Shown: in pieces, positions 9,006-18,094 of the stretch
Layout: the number at the start of each line of letters is the position of its first letter
Numbering within the stretch: position 1 is the stretch's first letter
NCBI GenBank assembly: GCA_013151835.1
Contig: JAADHK010000061.1
Location: forward strand, 1 to 55,853
DNA: 55,853 nt
Source of the DNA: Deltaproteobacteria bacterium
GTDB lineage: Bacteria; Desulfobacterota; Desulfobacteria; Desulfobacterales; Desulfosalsimonadaceae
Direction: 5' to 3'
The notes under the pieces: model-generated
What the model was told of the DNA's origin: nothing
The model's input: the letters and a program-made list of their open reading frames with translations, nothing else
Database searches by the model: none
Translations under genes and position numbers: made by a program

Positions 9006-12000
9006 CTACTCGCGATATTCCACCTTCAACGCCGCCATATAAAGTGAAAGCTCATTGATTCGCTTTTCCATATCCTGCTTATTTTCAGCCTTTGCGGCAT
9101 CCTCGATCGAATTTCCGATGCGGCTTATTTCGTTGAATCCGAATCCGCCGCCGGAGCCTTTAATGTCATGGGATTTCAGTCTTATGGCCTCAAAATCATC
9201 TTCTTTAAGGGCTTCAGCCATATACTCTACATCATTTTTAATATCTTGTAAATATTGCGGGATTATTTTTTTAAACACCGGATCAACCAGGACTGCGGGA
9301 TTCCCGGAGCCCCCTCCCGGTTCCGTGCTTTGGGGTGGCAACGCATCGCGCGCGCAACCGGCAATCGGCATCCCGGATGTTTCGGTTTCCTTTTCTGCTC
9401 CTGGAATATATTTTGCCATGACCTCAAGCAGTTCTTTCTTTTTTAAAGGTTTGTTTAAATGCACGTCACATCCGGCTTCAATGCTTTTCACCCGATCTTC
9501 CCTAAGGGCATATGCCGACAACGCAATTACAGGGGTATGATCAAGATTTTTTTCCTTTTCTATCCGCCTGATCTCACGGGTTGCATCATACCCGTCCATC
9601 TCCGGCATCTGGAGGTCCATTAATATAAGATCGTATCCGCCCGACCCGAAATTCTCAACAGCTTCGGAACCATTTTTTGCAATATCTATTATTAATGGTG
9701 TATCTTTAAGATATTGCATAATAATTGTTCTGTTGTGCACATAATCATCAACCAGAAGAATATGCGCCGGATTGGATACTGAAAAAACAGGAGCCTTGTT
9801 TTCATGGTGTTTTTCCGCTTGATCCGAAAGCCTGTGTGCCTCGGTTTTCGTGACCTTCTCAAGCTTGGCCGTAAAATAAAAGGTGCTGCCAAGTCCGGGA
9901 CTGCTCTTCACCCATATCCGACCCCCCATGAGTTCGACAAATTTTTTGGATATGGTAAGCCCGAGACCCGTTCCGCCGAATTCCCGGGTAGTGGAGGCGT
10001 CGGCCTGGGTAAAACCCTCGAAAATTTTCTCCTGCTTGTTCTCGGGTATACCGATGCCTGTATCCGATACTGAAAAAAGAAACTCCGATGCATCTTTTTG
10101 GCCATATCCGCACCGGATGCTTACCTCTCCACGCAGTGTAAACTTGACCGCGTTTCCAGCCAGATTGATAAAAACCTGCTGCAGAAGGGTCGGATCACCC
10201 TTTACAATCGCCGGCAGATCAGGTTCAAAATAACGATATAGTGTAAGCCCTTTTTCGCGCGCCCGGCCTTCAACTACCCGACAGGTGTTTTTTATCAGTG
10301 TCTTTAAATCAAATTCAATATGTTCCATATCGATTTTTCCGGCCTCGATCTTGGAGATATCGATAATATCGTTTATTGTGGTCAGGAGGATTTTACTATT
10401 TACATTAAGCATGTCGATAATCTCGCGTTCTTCCCCGTGCCGGTGGTTATCCTTAATAATTTCAACAGCCCCCATCAAGGCGTTTAACGGCGTGCGGATT
10501 TCATGGCTCATGTTGGCCAGAAATTCGCTTTTTGCCTTATTGGCGGATTCGGCATCCCTGCGCGCGGTCAGTAATTCAATCGTGCGGTCCTTCACTTTTT
10601 TTTCTATGTTTTGGAGCAGGTTGACATTTTCAAGATATGGCCCAAGCGATAAGCCGAAATCATGGATGAATTCCGTTTCATCACGCGAATAATCCGTGCC
10701 GTTGATTTTATTTCCGAAAAAAAGAAGGCAGTTTAAGTTGCCTTCAAAATATACTGGGAGAATGAACTCCGCAGGATATAAGGGATCGTCAGGGGCAAGA
10801 CAAATCCCGTACTCCATCATAAATTCTTCAATCTGTTCTCTGGTGACCAGATCCTGGTGTTTGTCAAATATCATCAAAAGCGGGTGATCCGATGCCAGTG
10901 AAATGGGGGTTTCACGTCCCTGAATCATGTTGTTTGCCGAAAAAAAATCCTTTTTCGGGTTCACGGCATTTAATCCGTAAAATGCAGCTTCGGCCGCATG
11001 CTCTTTGTGCAGGTCCGGAGAAAAAAGACCTGCAGACGTCAGCATGCCTAACTCCGCGCTCAACAATTCCGAAAATACGACATCCCGGGATATTTGAAAC
11101 ACCGACCAGGATGTCCGCGCCCTGGATAAACCGTCAAGAACATTTTCAAGCGCCTGTTTGAGCCTGTGCCTCTGCTCGCCGAAAAACAGGGCCAGAATAT
11201 TTCCCCATGCGAAATAGACGGCCCGCAGGATCAGCAGGGATAAAATAATGCCCGCCAGATATATTTCATCCGGCCGGTCACTAGGGCAGATTTTTTTAAA
11301 AATAATTGCGAGTATAAATGCCGTAACCAGAGTACCTGTGTATAAACAAAGCGTTTTGGTCTGTTGTAACGCATCCTGCAGGTTTTGCCTGAAAAACGCG
11401 TATGCCCATATCAAAAGTGGAATAAACACGAAATTGCCGGGCGGATATATTTCATACCCCATCAGGATGAGGGTATTTCCCATATAAAGTGTTCCCATAA
11501 CGGCAAAGCCCAGGGCAAGATAAAAGAGGCGGTGTTTCTGGAACCGGTCGTCCGTTTTCCGATATGCATTGGCAAGAAGAATCGTTCCATAGATGATGGT
11601 AACCAGAAAGAAAATAGAGAAGACATCAAACAGCACGGCGCCATCGGCAAAAAAACCCCAATAGTAATGATACATGCCGTGAATATAGTATCTTGTCTGG
11701 GTCATGGGCATCAAAAACAGGGCGAAAAGGTAGGCGCAGGAAACCTGCCACCAGAGTTTTTTTCGGCCGATTATCAGGAAAACAAGATGAAGGGAAAATG
11801 CAGGCGCAAAGACTAAGAAAAGATGGTCAAGCCGGCTTATGTGAAGCCCGATAGCCTCGTGAACTAAGATGTTGTTTAAAAGAATATCGCAGCTTACAAA
11901 AGCCATGAGAAGGCAGAGCATGCCGAAAATAAGCGCTTCTATTTGATGCTTGCCCACGCGGATTGTAAGCATTGATATGTATGCCGCGCAGATTATGGCG

Positions 12001-13670
12001 ATCAGCGGGGGAATGCCGAACGGGTATATCCTGGAAAATATATATAAAGGATCAAGCGCGTGCCATGGCCCCGACAGTTGAGCGCCCATTATATGGTCAT
12101 TAAAAAGGGCCCAGTAGCATACGGGAATCAGGGCCGTGTATCCCAGAATCAATATTGCTTTAACAATTTTGTCCAAGATCCGTCTTCGGGTATAGATGTT
12201 TATTTTTAAGATGTTATAGCGGAATATGCCGTATCCCATGATAAGTATGGGAATAAAGGTGAAGTTTCCTATGGGGTAAAGACCAATTCCATAGAGCGCC
12301 GGCAAATTGCATAAATTAAAGAGAGCCGTGATCAGCACGCCGATAAACACATAAAAATAGGTCTTTTTTATATCCGCATCTGCTTCGGCCCGGATTGATG
12401 AAAAAAGCAGGAACATACCCCAGATAAGGACCATGGCCGAAAAAAGACTGAAGGAATCAAATGCAATATTTCCTTGGGCAAAAAACCCCCAGAAATATTT
12501 ATGGACACCGTTAAAATACCAGTTAGTAAGTGTCAGCGGCATCAAAACAATGCCGAGAAAGTAGCAGGGATAGACAAATGTCCAGCGCTTTTTCCGGCCG
12601 ATGATGGAATAGATGAAATGGATCGAGATCCCCAGTTGATTGACCAGGAAAAAATGGGCGAGCCGGCTGATATAAAGGGCAAGGTGTTTATCCGGGGTCA
12701 TCATGACCAGCATGATACCCAGGTTGAGAAAGCCCCAGAGTGTACAAATTAAACCAAAAAGAATGGAAATAAGTCGCGGTGTCTTTTGTAAAAAACATAT
12801 TGTGGCAAGGATGAAACAGGTCAGAAAAGAAATAATGGGTGGAAGTGCGTATGGAAAAATTCGATCATGGAGGTTGGAATAAAACAGGCCGAAAGGGGCG
12901 ATAAACAAAAATAATAACGCCAGTACCAAAGGACTCCAGGTGAATATGGTTAGCAGTCCCGGGATGAACTCGTGGGTAAGTCCGTCCTTGGCGGTTTTAA
13001 TGATTTCGTGCCGCAGGAGGCCATAGGCCATCAGGCCCATTGGGATAAAGCTGAAGTTGCCCGGCGGATATATCTCGACGCCAAGGACCGGCAATATGTT
13101 TGCGACCGTTAAGGCCGCATTCGCTATGATACCATAGAGGATGAATCGGGCTTTTAATTTTTGGGCCGGATCCTTTGACGCCTTTAACATGACCCATATG
13201 ATTTTTGCCGTGTAAATCGTGGCTGCAAGTCCGATGAGGCCGAAGACTTGAAAAACCGGGCCGCCTATGGGGAAAAAACCGAAAAAATATTCATGCATCC
13301 CGGAATAAAAATAATGGGTCAGGGATAGAGGCACCAGGGCCGTGCTGAAGAGATAAAGTAGCCTGATAAGGTTTTTACGATGCTTGATTTGTGCGACTTC
13401 AAGGATGAAATGAACGAAGATCGGGATAATAAAGACATAAAACAGGTGAACAAAGCGACAGATGGACAGCGCCAGATCTTTTGATGAAATGATTGTATAG
13501 ACTGTATTTAACAGGTATAATGCGGCCTGAAATAAACAGATAATTGCAAAAAGCTGGATTTCCCGCCTGGTTTTTCCAGCCTGAATCGTCAATGCCGCCA
13601 GAACAAAACAGACCAGGGCGGTCAGGGCCGGGGCAATGGCGTATGGGTAAAAAAGATCGAAATGAAACAA
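9006..13670 (-). CDS. Giant hybrid histidine kinase with triplicated multi-helix membrane sensor
   Basis: A 1554-residue kinase. Residues about 5-228, 270-490 and 548-770 are three copies of one hydrophobic domain. Each ends in YPPGNFSFIPMG, YPIGNFTFIP or YPPGNFVFIP (at 201, 465 and 742), and each has a mid-domain motif of the type HYFYSGMHEYFFGFF (at 119, 383 and 660). Two more membrane helices (about 773-830), a GAF-like region (about 840-1015) and a coiled coil follow. His1056 is in [16 protein letters not shown], then come the ATPase domain, a receiver ([18 protein letters not shown]) and an HPt with His1501. The start is TTG with only a weak upstream GGGAT, so it is uncertain. The repeated domain resembles 7TM-type N-terminal sensor domains; the ligand is unknown. 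Confidence 0.9.
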   Translation of the reverse strand: MFHFDLFYPYAIAPALTALVCFVLAALTIQAGKTRREIQLFAIICLFQAALYLLNTVYTIISSKDLALSICRFVHLFYVFIIPIFVHFILEVAQIKHRKNLIRLLYLFSTALVPLSLTHYFYSGMHEYFFGFFPIGGPVFQVFGLIGLAATIYTAKIIWVMLKASKDPAQKLKARFILYGIIANAALTVANILPVLGVEIYPPGNFSFIPMGLMAYGLLRHEIIKTAKDGLTHEFIPGLLTIFTWSPLVLALLFLFIAPFGLFYSNLHDRIFPYALPPIISFLTCFILATICFLQKTPRLISILFGLICTLWGFLNLGIMLVMMTPDKHLALYISRLAHFFLVNQLGISIHFIYSIIGRKKRWTFVYPCYFLGIVLMPLTLTNWYFNGVHKYFWGFFAQGNIAFDSFSLFSAMVLIWGMFLLFSSIRAEADADIKKTYFYVFIGVLITALFNLCNLPALYGIGLYPIGNFTFIPILIMGYGIFRYNILKINIYTRRRILDKIVKAILILGYTALIPVCYWALFNDHIMGAQLSGPWHALDPLYIFSRIYPFGIPPLIAIICAAYISMLTIRVGKHQIEALIFGMLCLLMAFVSCDILLNNILVHEAIGLHISRLDHLFLVFAPAFSLHLVFLIIGRKKLWWQVSCAYLFALFLMPMTQTRYYIHGMYHYYWGFFADGAVLFDVFSIFFLVTIIYGTILLANAYRKTDDRFQKHRLFYLALGFAVMGTLYMGNTLILMGYEIYPPGNFVFIPLLIWAYAFFRQNLQDALQQTKTLCLYTGTLVTAFILAIIFKKICPSDRPDEIYLAGIILSLLILRAVYFAWGNILALFFGEQRHRLKQALENVLDGLSRARTSWSVFQISRDVVFSELLSAELGMLTSAGLFSPDLHKEHAAEAAFYGLNAVNPKKDFFSANNMIQGRETPISLASDHPLLMIFDKHQDLVTREQIEEFMMEYGICLAPDDPLYPAEFILPVYFEGNLNCLLFFGNKINGTDYSRDETEFIHDFGLSLGPYLENVNLLQNIEKKVKDRTIELLTARRDAESANKAKSEFLANMSHEIRTPLNALMGAVEIIKDNHRHGEEREIIDMLNVNSKILLTTINDIIDISKIEAGKIDMEHIEFDLKTLIKNTCRVVEGRAREKGLTLYRYFEPDLPAIVKGDPTLLQQVFINLAGNAVKFTLRGEVSIRCGYGQKDASEFLFSVSDTGIGIPENKQEKIFEGFTQADASTTREFGGTGLGLTISKKFVELMGGRIWVKSSPGLGSTFYFTAKLEKVTKTEAHRLSDQAEKHHENKAPVFSVSNPAHILLVDDYVHNRTIIMQYLKDTPLIIDIAKNGSEAVENFGSGGYDLILMDLQMPEMDGYDATREIRRIEKEKNLDHTPVIALSAYALREDRVKSIEAGCDVHLNKPLKKKELLEVMAKYIPGAEKETETSGMPIAGCARDALPPQSTEPGGGSGNPAVLVDPVFKKIIPQYLQDIKNDVEYMAEALKEDDFEAIRLKSHDIKGSGGGFGFNEISRIGNSIEDAAKAENKQDMEKRINELSLYMAALKVEYRE

Positions 13671-13692
13671 TGAGTTTATCCCGGATTTGTGA

Positions 13693-13911
13693 ATGATCCG
13701 TGAATTTTTCGAAAAAGATATTTATCTCTTTGTAATACAAAAGCATCTGGCAGTCAAGATAAAGGCATGCACCGGACAGGAATCAGTTTTTTACGAGACC
13801 GTCACTCCTGACCGCCTTGCCAAAACCCTTATTTCAAGCCTGGGCCGGCAGATTGCAAAAACCGCTATCCCGGAGGCATTGTCCGATCCGGAGCTTTTTA
13901 CGGATATTTAA
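13693..13911 (+). CDS. Small hypothetical protein, doubtful
   Basis: A 72-residue open frame in the 330-bp gap between the giant kinase and hipB. It starts MIREFFEKDIYLFVIQ and ends IPEALSDPELFTDI, and the composition is not absurd for a protein. There is no good ribosome site and I recognise no family. It may be a gene remnant or a shadow of the region upstream of the kinase. Confidence 0.25.
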   Translation: MIREFFEKDIYLFVIQKHLAVKIKACTGQESVFYETVTPDRLAKTLISSLGRQIAKTAIPEALSDPELFTDI

Positions 13912-13939
13912 AGTGCGCCATTAAGTCTAACCCCGAGCG

Positions 13940-13997
13940 GGAATATTTGTCTTTACAAGTGAATTTTCTATGATATTATTCCCGTAAAGGAATATTT
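13940..13997. promoter_or_regulatory. Candidate HipB operator region
   Basis: GGAATATTT occurs twice (13940-13948 and 13989-13997), 49 bp apart. The second copy overlaps an inverted repeat ATTCC-CGTAAA-GGAAT at 13978-13993. It lies directly upstream of hipB, where HipB-type repressors normally bind spaced operators. Binding is inferred from position and symmetry only. Confidence 0.45.
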
Positions 13998-14012
13998 AGC
14001 GTGGGAGGCTTC

Positions 14013-14258
14013 ATGCAAAGCAAGAAAATCCCGATCAGGACTGTTTTGTCCACAAAAGACATTGGAAAGGCTATAAGAGCCAGGCGCAAGGCGGATGGTC
14101 TGACCCAGGCCGACGCAGCAGCGTTTTGTGGCGTCGGCACGCGATTTCTTGGAGAACTGGAACGTGGTAAAGAAACAGCACAGGTCGGCAAGGTGCTCCG
14201 GATACTGCGGGGGCTGGGTTTGACGCTTCAAATCACTTTAAAAGGCGTTTCGCGCTGA
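14013..14258 (+). CDS. hipB: HipB-like antitoxin, XRE-family HTH regulator
   Basis: About 81 residues. The helix-turn-helix spans about residues 18-75: IGKAIRARRKADGLTQADAA, then CGVGTRFLGELERGKE, the usual Cro/C1 fold, and the end (ILRGLGLTLQITLKG) is typical of HipB. ATG 14013 is preferred because GGGAGG lies six bases upstream; an in-frame GTG at 14001 has none. It overlaps hipA by one base (TGATG), so the two are translationally coupled. It should bind HipA and repress the operon. Confidence 0.9.
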   Translation: MQSKKIPIRTVLSTKDIGKAIRARRKADGLTQADAAAFCGVGTRFLGELERGKETAQVGKVLRILRGLGLTLQITLKGVSR

Positions 14259-15499
14259 TGGCTCAACTCAGGGTTTACCTATGTAATGATTATGCGGGTC
14301 TTTTGTCATGTGACAATCAGCAGCGGTTTTCGTTTCAATACGACCTTAAATGGATTGCGAAAAAAAACGTCCCGCCCCTTTCTCTTTCAATGCCTCTAAG
14401 GGAAGATGCCTACTCCAACGAAAAGGCGCGCCCCTTTTTTACCAACCTTCTGCCGGAATCCACTGTGCGCGAAGTCGTTGCCAGGAGAATAGGGGTTTCA
14501 CCGCGAAATGAATTCGCACTGCTCGAAGCACTTGGCGGTGAATGCGCCGGAGCTGTCAGCCTCCTTCTGCGGGGAGTGTCGCCTGAAAAACAATCCGGAT
14601 ATCGTGAGCTTTCACCTGAAAAGTTCCATGAAATTATTCAGGAGCTTCCTAAAAAACCATTTCTGGCCGGCGAGGATGGCATCCGCTTATCGCTGGCCGG
14701 CGCTCAAGACAAGCTCCCTGTATACATGAAAGGAGAACGGGTATTTTTGCCGCAGGGCTCATCGCCCAGTTCCCATATCATCAAGCCCGGCATCAAAGGT
14801 ATCGGGGGGAGCATACGCAACGAGGCATTTTGTATGGCGCTCGCCGAAAGGATCGGCTTAACGGTGCCTCATGTGCATGTGATAACAACCCCGGACGAAC
14901 TTTATGTAATTGAACGTTACGATCGCTTTTGCGACGAAAAAGGAAAGGTGTCCCGCATTCATCAGGAGGACTTCTGTCAGGCAATCGGCCTCATGGCCGA
15001 AACCAAGTATGAGGCCGAAGGAGGACCTTCCTTGGCCGATTGCTTTTCTTTGATTGATCGGTTTTCAACCAACCCTGTCCTTGATAGAAAAGCGTTACTC
15101 GAGTGGATCATGTTCAATTATTTCATTCATAACGCCGATGCCCATGCAAAAAATATTTCATTGCTACTGACGCCCGATAAAATCAGGCTTGCTCCATTTT
15201 ACGATCTCATGTGCACAGGGGTATACGAGGGGATCAACGAAAGGCTGGCAATGAAAATAGGCAATGAAAACAGGTCGCAGTGGATCCGGTCCCGCCATTG
15301 GGAACGCATGGCAAAGGAGGTAGGCATCGGGGCTAAGTTTGTCTTGCGGGCAGTAAAGGAAATGGCGGATCAAATAGAGCGCGCCGCTGCGGAGATTGCG
15401 GTAAGGCAGCAGGCAATTTGGGGACCTTCGTTAATTGTTTCGCAAATTCAAAAAATCATCACAAGGCAAGTGAAATACACGCGGTCTTCCATGGGTTGA
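14258..15499 (+). CDS. hipA: HipA-like serine/threonine kinase toxin
   Basis: A 413-residue protein with the HipA N-1 and kinase domains. LSLAGAQDKLPV (Ser145) matches the autophosphorylation loop of E. coli HipA, whose target is glutamyl-tRNA synthetase. The catalytic motif HNADAHAKNISL has Asp294, and the metal-binding motif LAPFYDLM has Asp316. The length is normal and all key residues are present, so the toxin is probably active. It is coupled to hipB and followed by a strong GC-rich hairpin at 15562. Confidence 0.93.
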   Translation: MAQLRVYLCNDYAGLLSCDNQQRFSFQYDLKWIAKKNVPPLSLSMPLREDAYSNEKARPFFTNLLPESTVREVVARRIGVSPRNEFALLEALGGECAGAVSLLLRGVSPEKQSGYRELSPEKFHEIIQELPKKPFLAGEDGIRLSLAGAQDKLPVYMKGERVFLPQGSSPSSHIIKPGIKGIGGSIRNEAFCMALAERIGLTVPHVHVITTPDELYVIERYDRFCDEKGKVSRIHQEDFCQAIGLMAETKYEAEGGPSLADCFSLIDRFSTNPVLDRKALLEWIMFNYFIHNADAHAKNISLLLTPDKIRLAPFYDLMCTGVYEGINERLAMKIGNENRSQWIRSRHWERMAKEVGIGAKFVLRAVKEMADQIERAAAEIAVRQQAIWGPSLIVSQIQKIITRQVKYTRSSMG

Positions 15500-15561
15500 T
15501 GGAAAACCGCGTTATTGTTATCCCGATTTAATGAACCCGGAAATGATTAATCCCCTCTGAT

Positions 15562-15586
15562 GCGGGCGGGGTTTGCCCCCGCCCGC
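15562..15586. terminator. GC-rich hairpin after hipA
   Basis: GCGGGCGGGG and CCCCGCCCGC form a perfect 10-bp stem around a five-base loop. A T-rich stretch follows on the plus strand (TTATTTTCGTTTGGTTTTTT), which suits termination of hipBA. The sequence also resembles one arm of the repeat at 23492-23546 (GGGCGGG-ATAAAC-CCCGCCC), so it may come from the same repeat family. Confidence 0.6.
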
Positions 15587-15654
15587 TGCCCTCTTATTTT
15601 CGTTTGGTTTTTTCTTTGTCTTCTGTTTTTCCTGCTCGTGACTGGAGCTCGTCC

Positions 15655-16305
15655 TTAGTTCAAATTAGTGTAGACATCCTTTATCATACGCCCTGAAATT
15701 TTCGACAGGCATTGGCTCATGGCCCGGGCAAGGCCTGCCGGGTTTTTACGGCCCAGCTCTTTTGTTGCCTCGTAGGTTTTTTCATATATCAGTTTGGAGG
15801 GCCCGGCGGGATTTTCCTTTACAAGCCTTGTTGTCAGCGAGAGTATGGCTGACCATGAATTTTTGCCGTCTTTTTCATAAAACTTATTTATAACAATCTC
15901 AAGCGAGTGCGTGGGTGCAATCCCGGATGGCCCGGTGATCACGGCGTCTGCGATTCCTGATTGTCGAAAGTCCCGCTCGATCATGTTAAATATCATGTCG
16001 GCCGGGAATGCCACCCACATGTGATAGCGATAAAACGCCTGTTGATAGGGGCCCGTGGAATATACGATTTTTATTGAATCATAGGGAGGTCTTGCGATCG
16101 GCGGTTTTATGCGGATAACGGCCGGCGCTTTTTTTATGCCTGATGCCTTCGGTGCATCATAGGAAAGGGTGTAATAATGGACTATGCGCGCTTGTTTTTT
16201 GGGAAGGCCGCACCCGGAAAACATCAGCGGGCAAACGATTGTCCCGATAATAAAAAAATAAAAGAACGGCGAGAGTTTACATCCGGCATTTTTATTTATC
16301 ATCAT
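15655..16305 (-). CDS. PqiC-like auxiliary lipoprotein of an MCE transport system
   Basis: A 216-residue lipoprotein. A hydrophobic signal segment (about 12-30) ends in a lipobox-like LMFSGC, with acylation expected at that Cys. The mature part begins ARIVHYYTLSYDAPKA and fits the ABC-type transport auxiliary lipoprotein family (PqiC/DUF330), outer-membrane partners of MCE proteins. Its start overlaps the end of mlaD by 14 bp, making it the last gene of the mlaEFD operon. It probably helps move phospholipid between the membranes. Confidence 0.8.
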   Translation of the reverse strand: MMINKNAGCKLSPFFYFFIIGTIVCPLMFSGCGLPKKQARIVHYYTLSYDAPKASGIKKAPAVIRIKPPIARPPYDSIKIVYSTGPYQQAFYRYHMWVAFPADMIFNMIERDFRQSGIADAVITGPSGIAPTHSLEIVINKFYEKDGKNSWSAILSLTTRLVKENPAGPSKLIYEKTYEATKELGRKNPAGLARAMSQCLSKISGRMIKDVYTNLN

Positions 16306-17314
16306 GCGGATCCTCCTCCGTGGGCGAGGGGGGCAGGGGGTCTATGGCCTTGGCGGGTGCGGGCTTACTGAAAAAAATCAGAGACGGTTCCCCTTTAAGC
16401 TCATAAACAAGTGCGTTTAATCCCGATGTTGCTTCCCTGATATTGTTTAAAATATCCGAAAGCCGGGCCTCATATTTGCTTACATGCGTGCCGGCCTGAC
16501 CGATCGCGCCCCTTGTTTCGATGAACATGGCATTCGCGCTGTCTGCGGCAGCCTGAACAGAGCCGATGGCCGTGTCTATTTTTGGGCCCTTATCCTTTAA
16601 AAGCCGGTTCGCACCCGTGACGGCTCTGTCGGTATCTTCGAGGACCCGATCGAGGGTTTTCGACGCCTTGTCCATGGATGAGACAAGGCGGTTCCATTTT
16701 CCAGGCGCCATCACCTCGGACGCATTTTCAATGGCGGCTTTGAGGTCGGCGGATATGGTCTTTACGTCCGCCTCGCCGATCGATCGGTTTGCATTATCGA
16801 GCGTTAATGAGAGCTTTTGGGAAATTCCCTTAAAATCAATCGACTTGAGTTGGGCGAGGATGCCATAGACGTCGGACAAAAATCGTTTTATCTCGGACGG
16901 TCTTGTTGTGATAACAGGGTAGTTCGGGGTAAAGGAGAACCGTTGTCTGGCGGTTGTCTTGCCCCGGCCGACCCTTTCTAGCTCCACAAACATGATTCCG
17001 GTGATGCCGACTGATTTTAACTGCGCCAGGACCTCTTCCGGGTGCTTGATCTCCTCGTTTGCCGTAAACACTATTTTGATGAGTCTGCCGTCGGGCGCAA
17101 CCCCTATGCTGTTGACCCGCCCGAAGTCAACCCCGCGGTATTTCACGGCCGAGTCCCGGTTTAATCCCTGTACCGATTCATCGAAATATGCGACGTATTT
17201 ACGGCCCTTGTGAAAAAATTCGGACATACCCAGCCATAGGATAAATGCCACTACCAGGCTGATGCCGAGTATCACAAACAGGCCTACTGAAAATTTAGTC
17301 TTTACCGAGGCCAT
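16292..17314 (-). CDS. mlaD: MlaD-family MCE substrate-binding protein
   Basis: A 340-residue protein. An N-terminal membrane anchor (about 8-28) is followed by one MCE domain (about 38-115, with VQGLNRDSAVKYRGVDFGRV and SVGITGIMFVELE). A long helical tail (about 135-300) looks like a coiled coil or periplasmic needle. The end is Pro-rich (KAIDPLPPSPTEED). MCE proteins carry lipids across the periplasm. AAGGAA precedes the ATG, 15 bp after the ATPase gene. Confidence 0.9.
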   Translation of the reverse strand: MASVKTKFSVGLFVILGISLVVAFILWLGMSEFFHKGRKYVAYFDESVQGLNRDSAVKYRGVDFGRVNSIGVAPDGRLIKIVFTANEEIKHPEEVLAQLKSVGITGIMFVELERVGRGKTTARQRFSFTPNYPVITTRPSEIKRFLSDVYGILAQLKSIDFKGISQKLSLTLDNANRSIGEADVKTISADLKAAIENASEVMAPGKWNRLVSSMDKASKTLDRVLEDTDRAVTGANRLLKDKGPKIDTAIGSVQAAADSANAMFIETRGAIGQAGTHVSKYEARLSDILNNIREATSGLNALVYELKGEPSLIFFSKPAPAKAIDPLPPSPTEEDPHDDK

Positions 17315-17329
17315 GAAACTTTTCCTTAT

Positions 17330-18094
17330 TTATGAAGTTGCGATCGCTTTGCGCATGAAAAATCCTTTTACCACGGGGTTTGTGCTCTTTTCCTTTAAAT
17401 CGTCGGGAGAGCCTTCCGCGATGATTCCTAGCGTCGATTTGTCGATCATGATGGCACGGCCGGCAACGGTAAATATGCTGCCCAGGTCATGGGTGACGAT
17501 AATGATTGTGGTGCCGAGCCGTTTGTTTATCCGTAAGATCAATTCGTCTATTTCGGACGCGGTAACCGGGTCGAGCCCGGCCGAGGGTTCGTCTAAAAAG
17601 AGTATGCCCGGATTTAAGGCAAGCGCCCTTGCAAGTCCGGCTCTTTTTTTCATTCCCCCGCTGATTTCAGACGGCAGGTGGTTTTCATAGCAGTCAAGGC
17701 CAACAAGACCGAGCTTTACACGGACCATGGCGGTTACTGCATCGCGGGGCAGGCCGGTGAATTCGGTTATGGGGAGGGCCACGTTTTCTCCCACCGTCAT
17801 GGACCCGATCAGGGCGCTGCCCTGGAAAAGTACGCCGATATTTTTAAGTGTTGCGAAAAAGGCCGTTTCGTCCGCGCCTGTTATTTCGTATCCTTTTATC
17901 CATATCCGTCCGTTTTCCGGTCGTTCAAGCCCTATGGCATGGCGCATGATGGTGCTCTTGCCGGAACCGCTCCCCCCGAGAATGGCAAAAATTTCACTCT
18001 TAAAAACAGTGAAGCTCACATCTTTTAAAATAAGATCGGGACCGTAACGGACCGTCAGGCCGTCCACCCGCAGGTCCGGCGCCTGTTTTTCCAT
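17330..18094 (-). CDS. mlaF: MlaF-family ABC transporter ATPase
   Basis: A 254-residue ATPase with Walker A GGSGSGKST, Q-loop VLFQGSALIGSM, signature SGGMKKRAGLARALA, Walker B GILFLDEPSAGLDP and the switch His in IIVTHDLG. It powers lipid movement with the MlaE permease. The frame is open upstream to 18277, but ATG 18094 is chosen because it overlaps the mlaE stop by one base (TAATG) and the homologous part starts there. Confidence 0.93.
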   Translation of the reverse strand: MEKQAPDLRVDGLTVRYGPDLILKDVSFTVFKSEIFAILGGSGSGKSTIMRHAIGLERPENGRIWIKGYEITGADETAFFATLKNIGVLFQGSALIGSMTVGENVALPITEFTGLPRDAVTAMVRVKLGLVGLDCYENHLPSEISGGMKKRAGLARALALNPGILFLDEPSAGLDPVTASEIDELILRINKRLGTTIIIVTHDLGSIFTVAGRAIMIDKSTLGIIAEGSPDDLKEKSTNPVVKGFFMRKAIATS

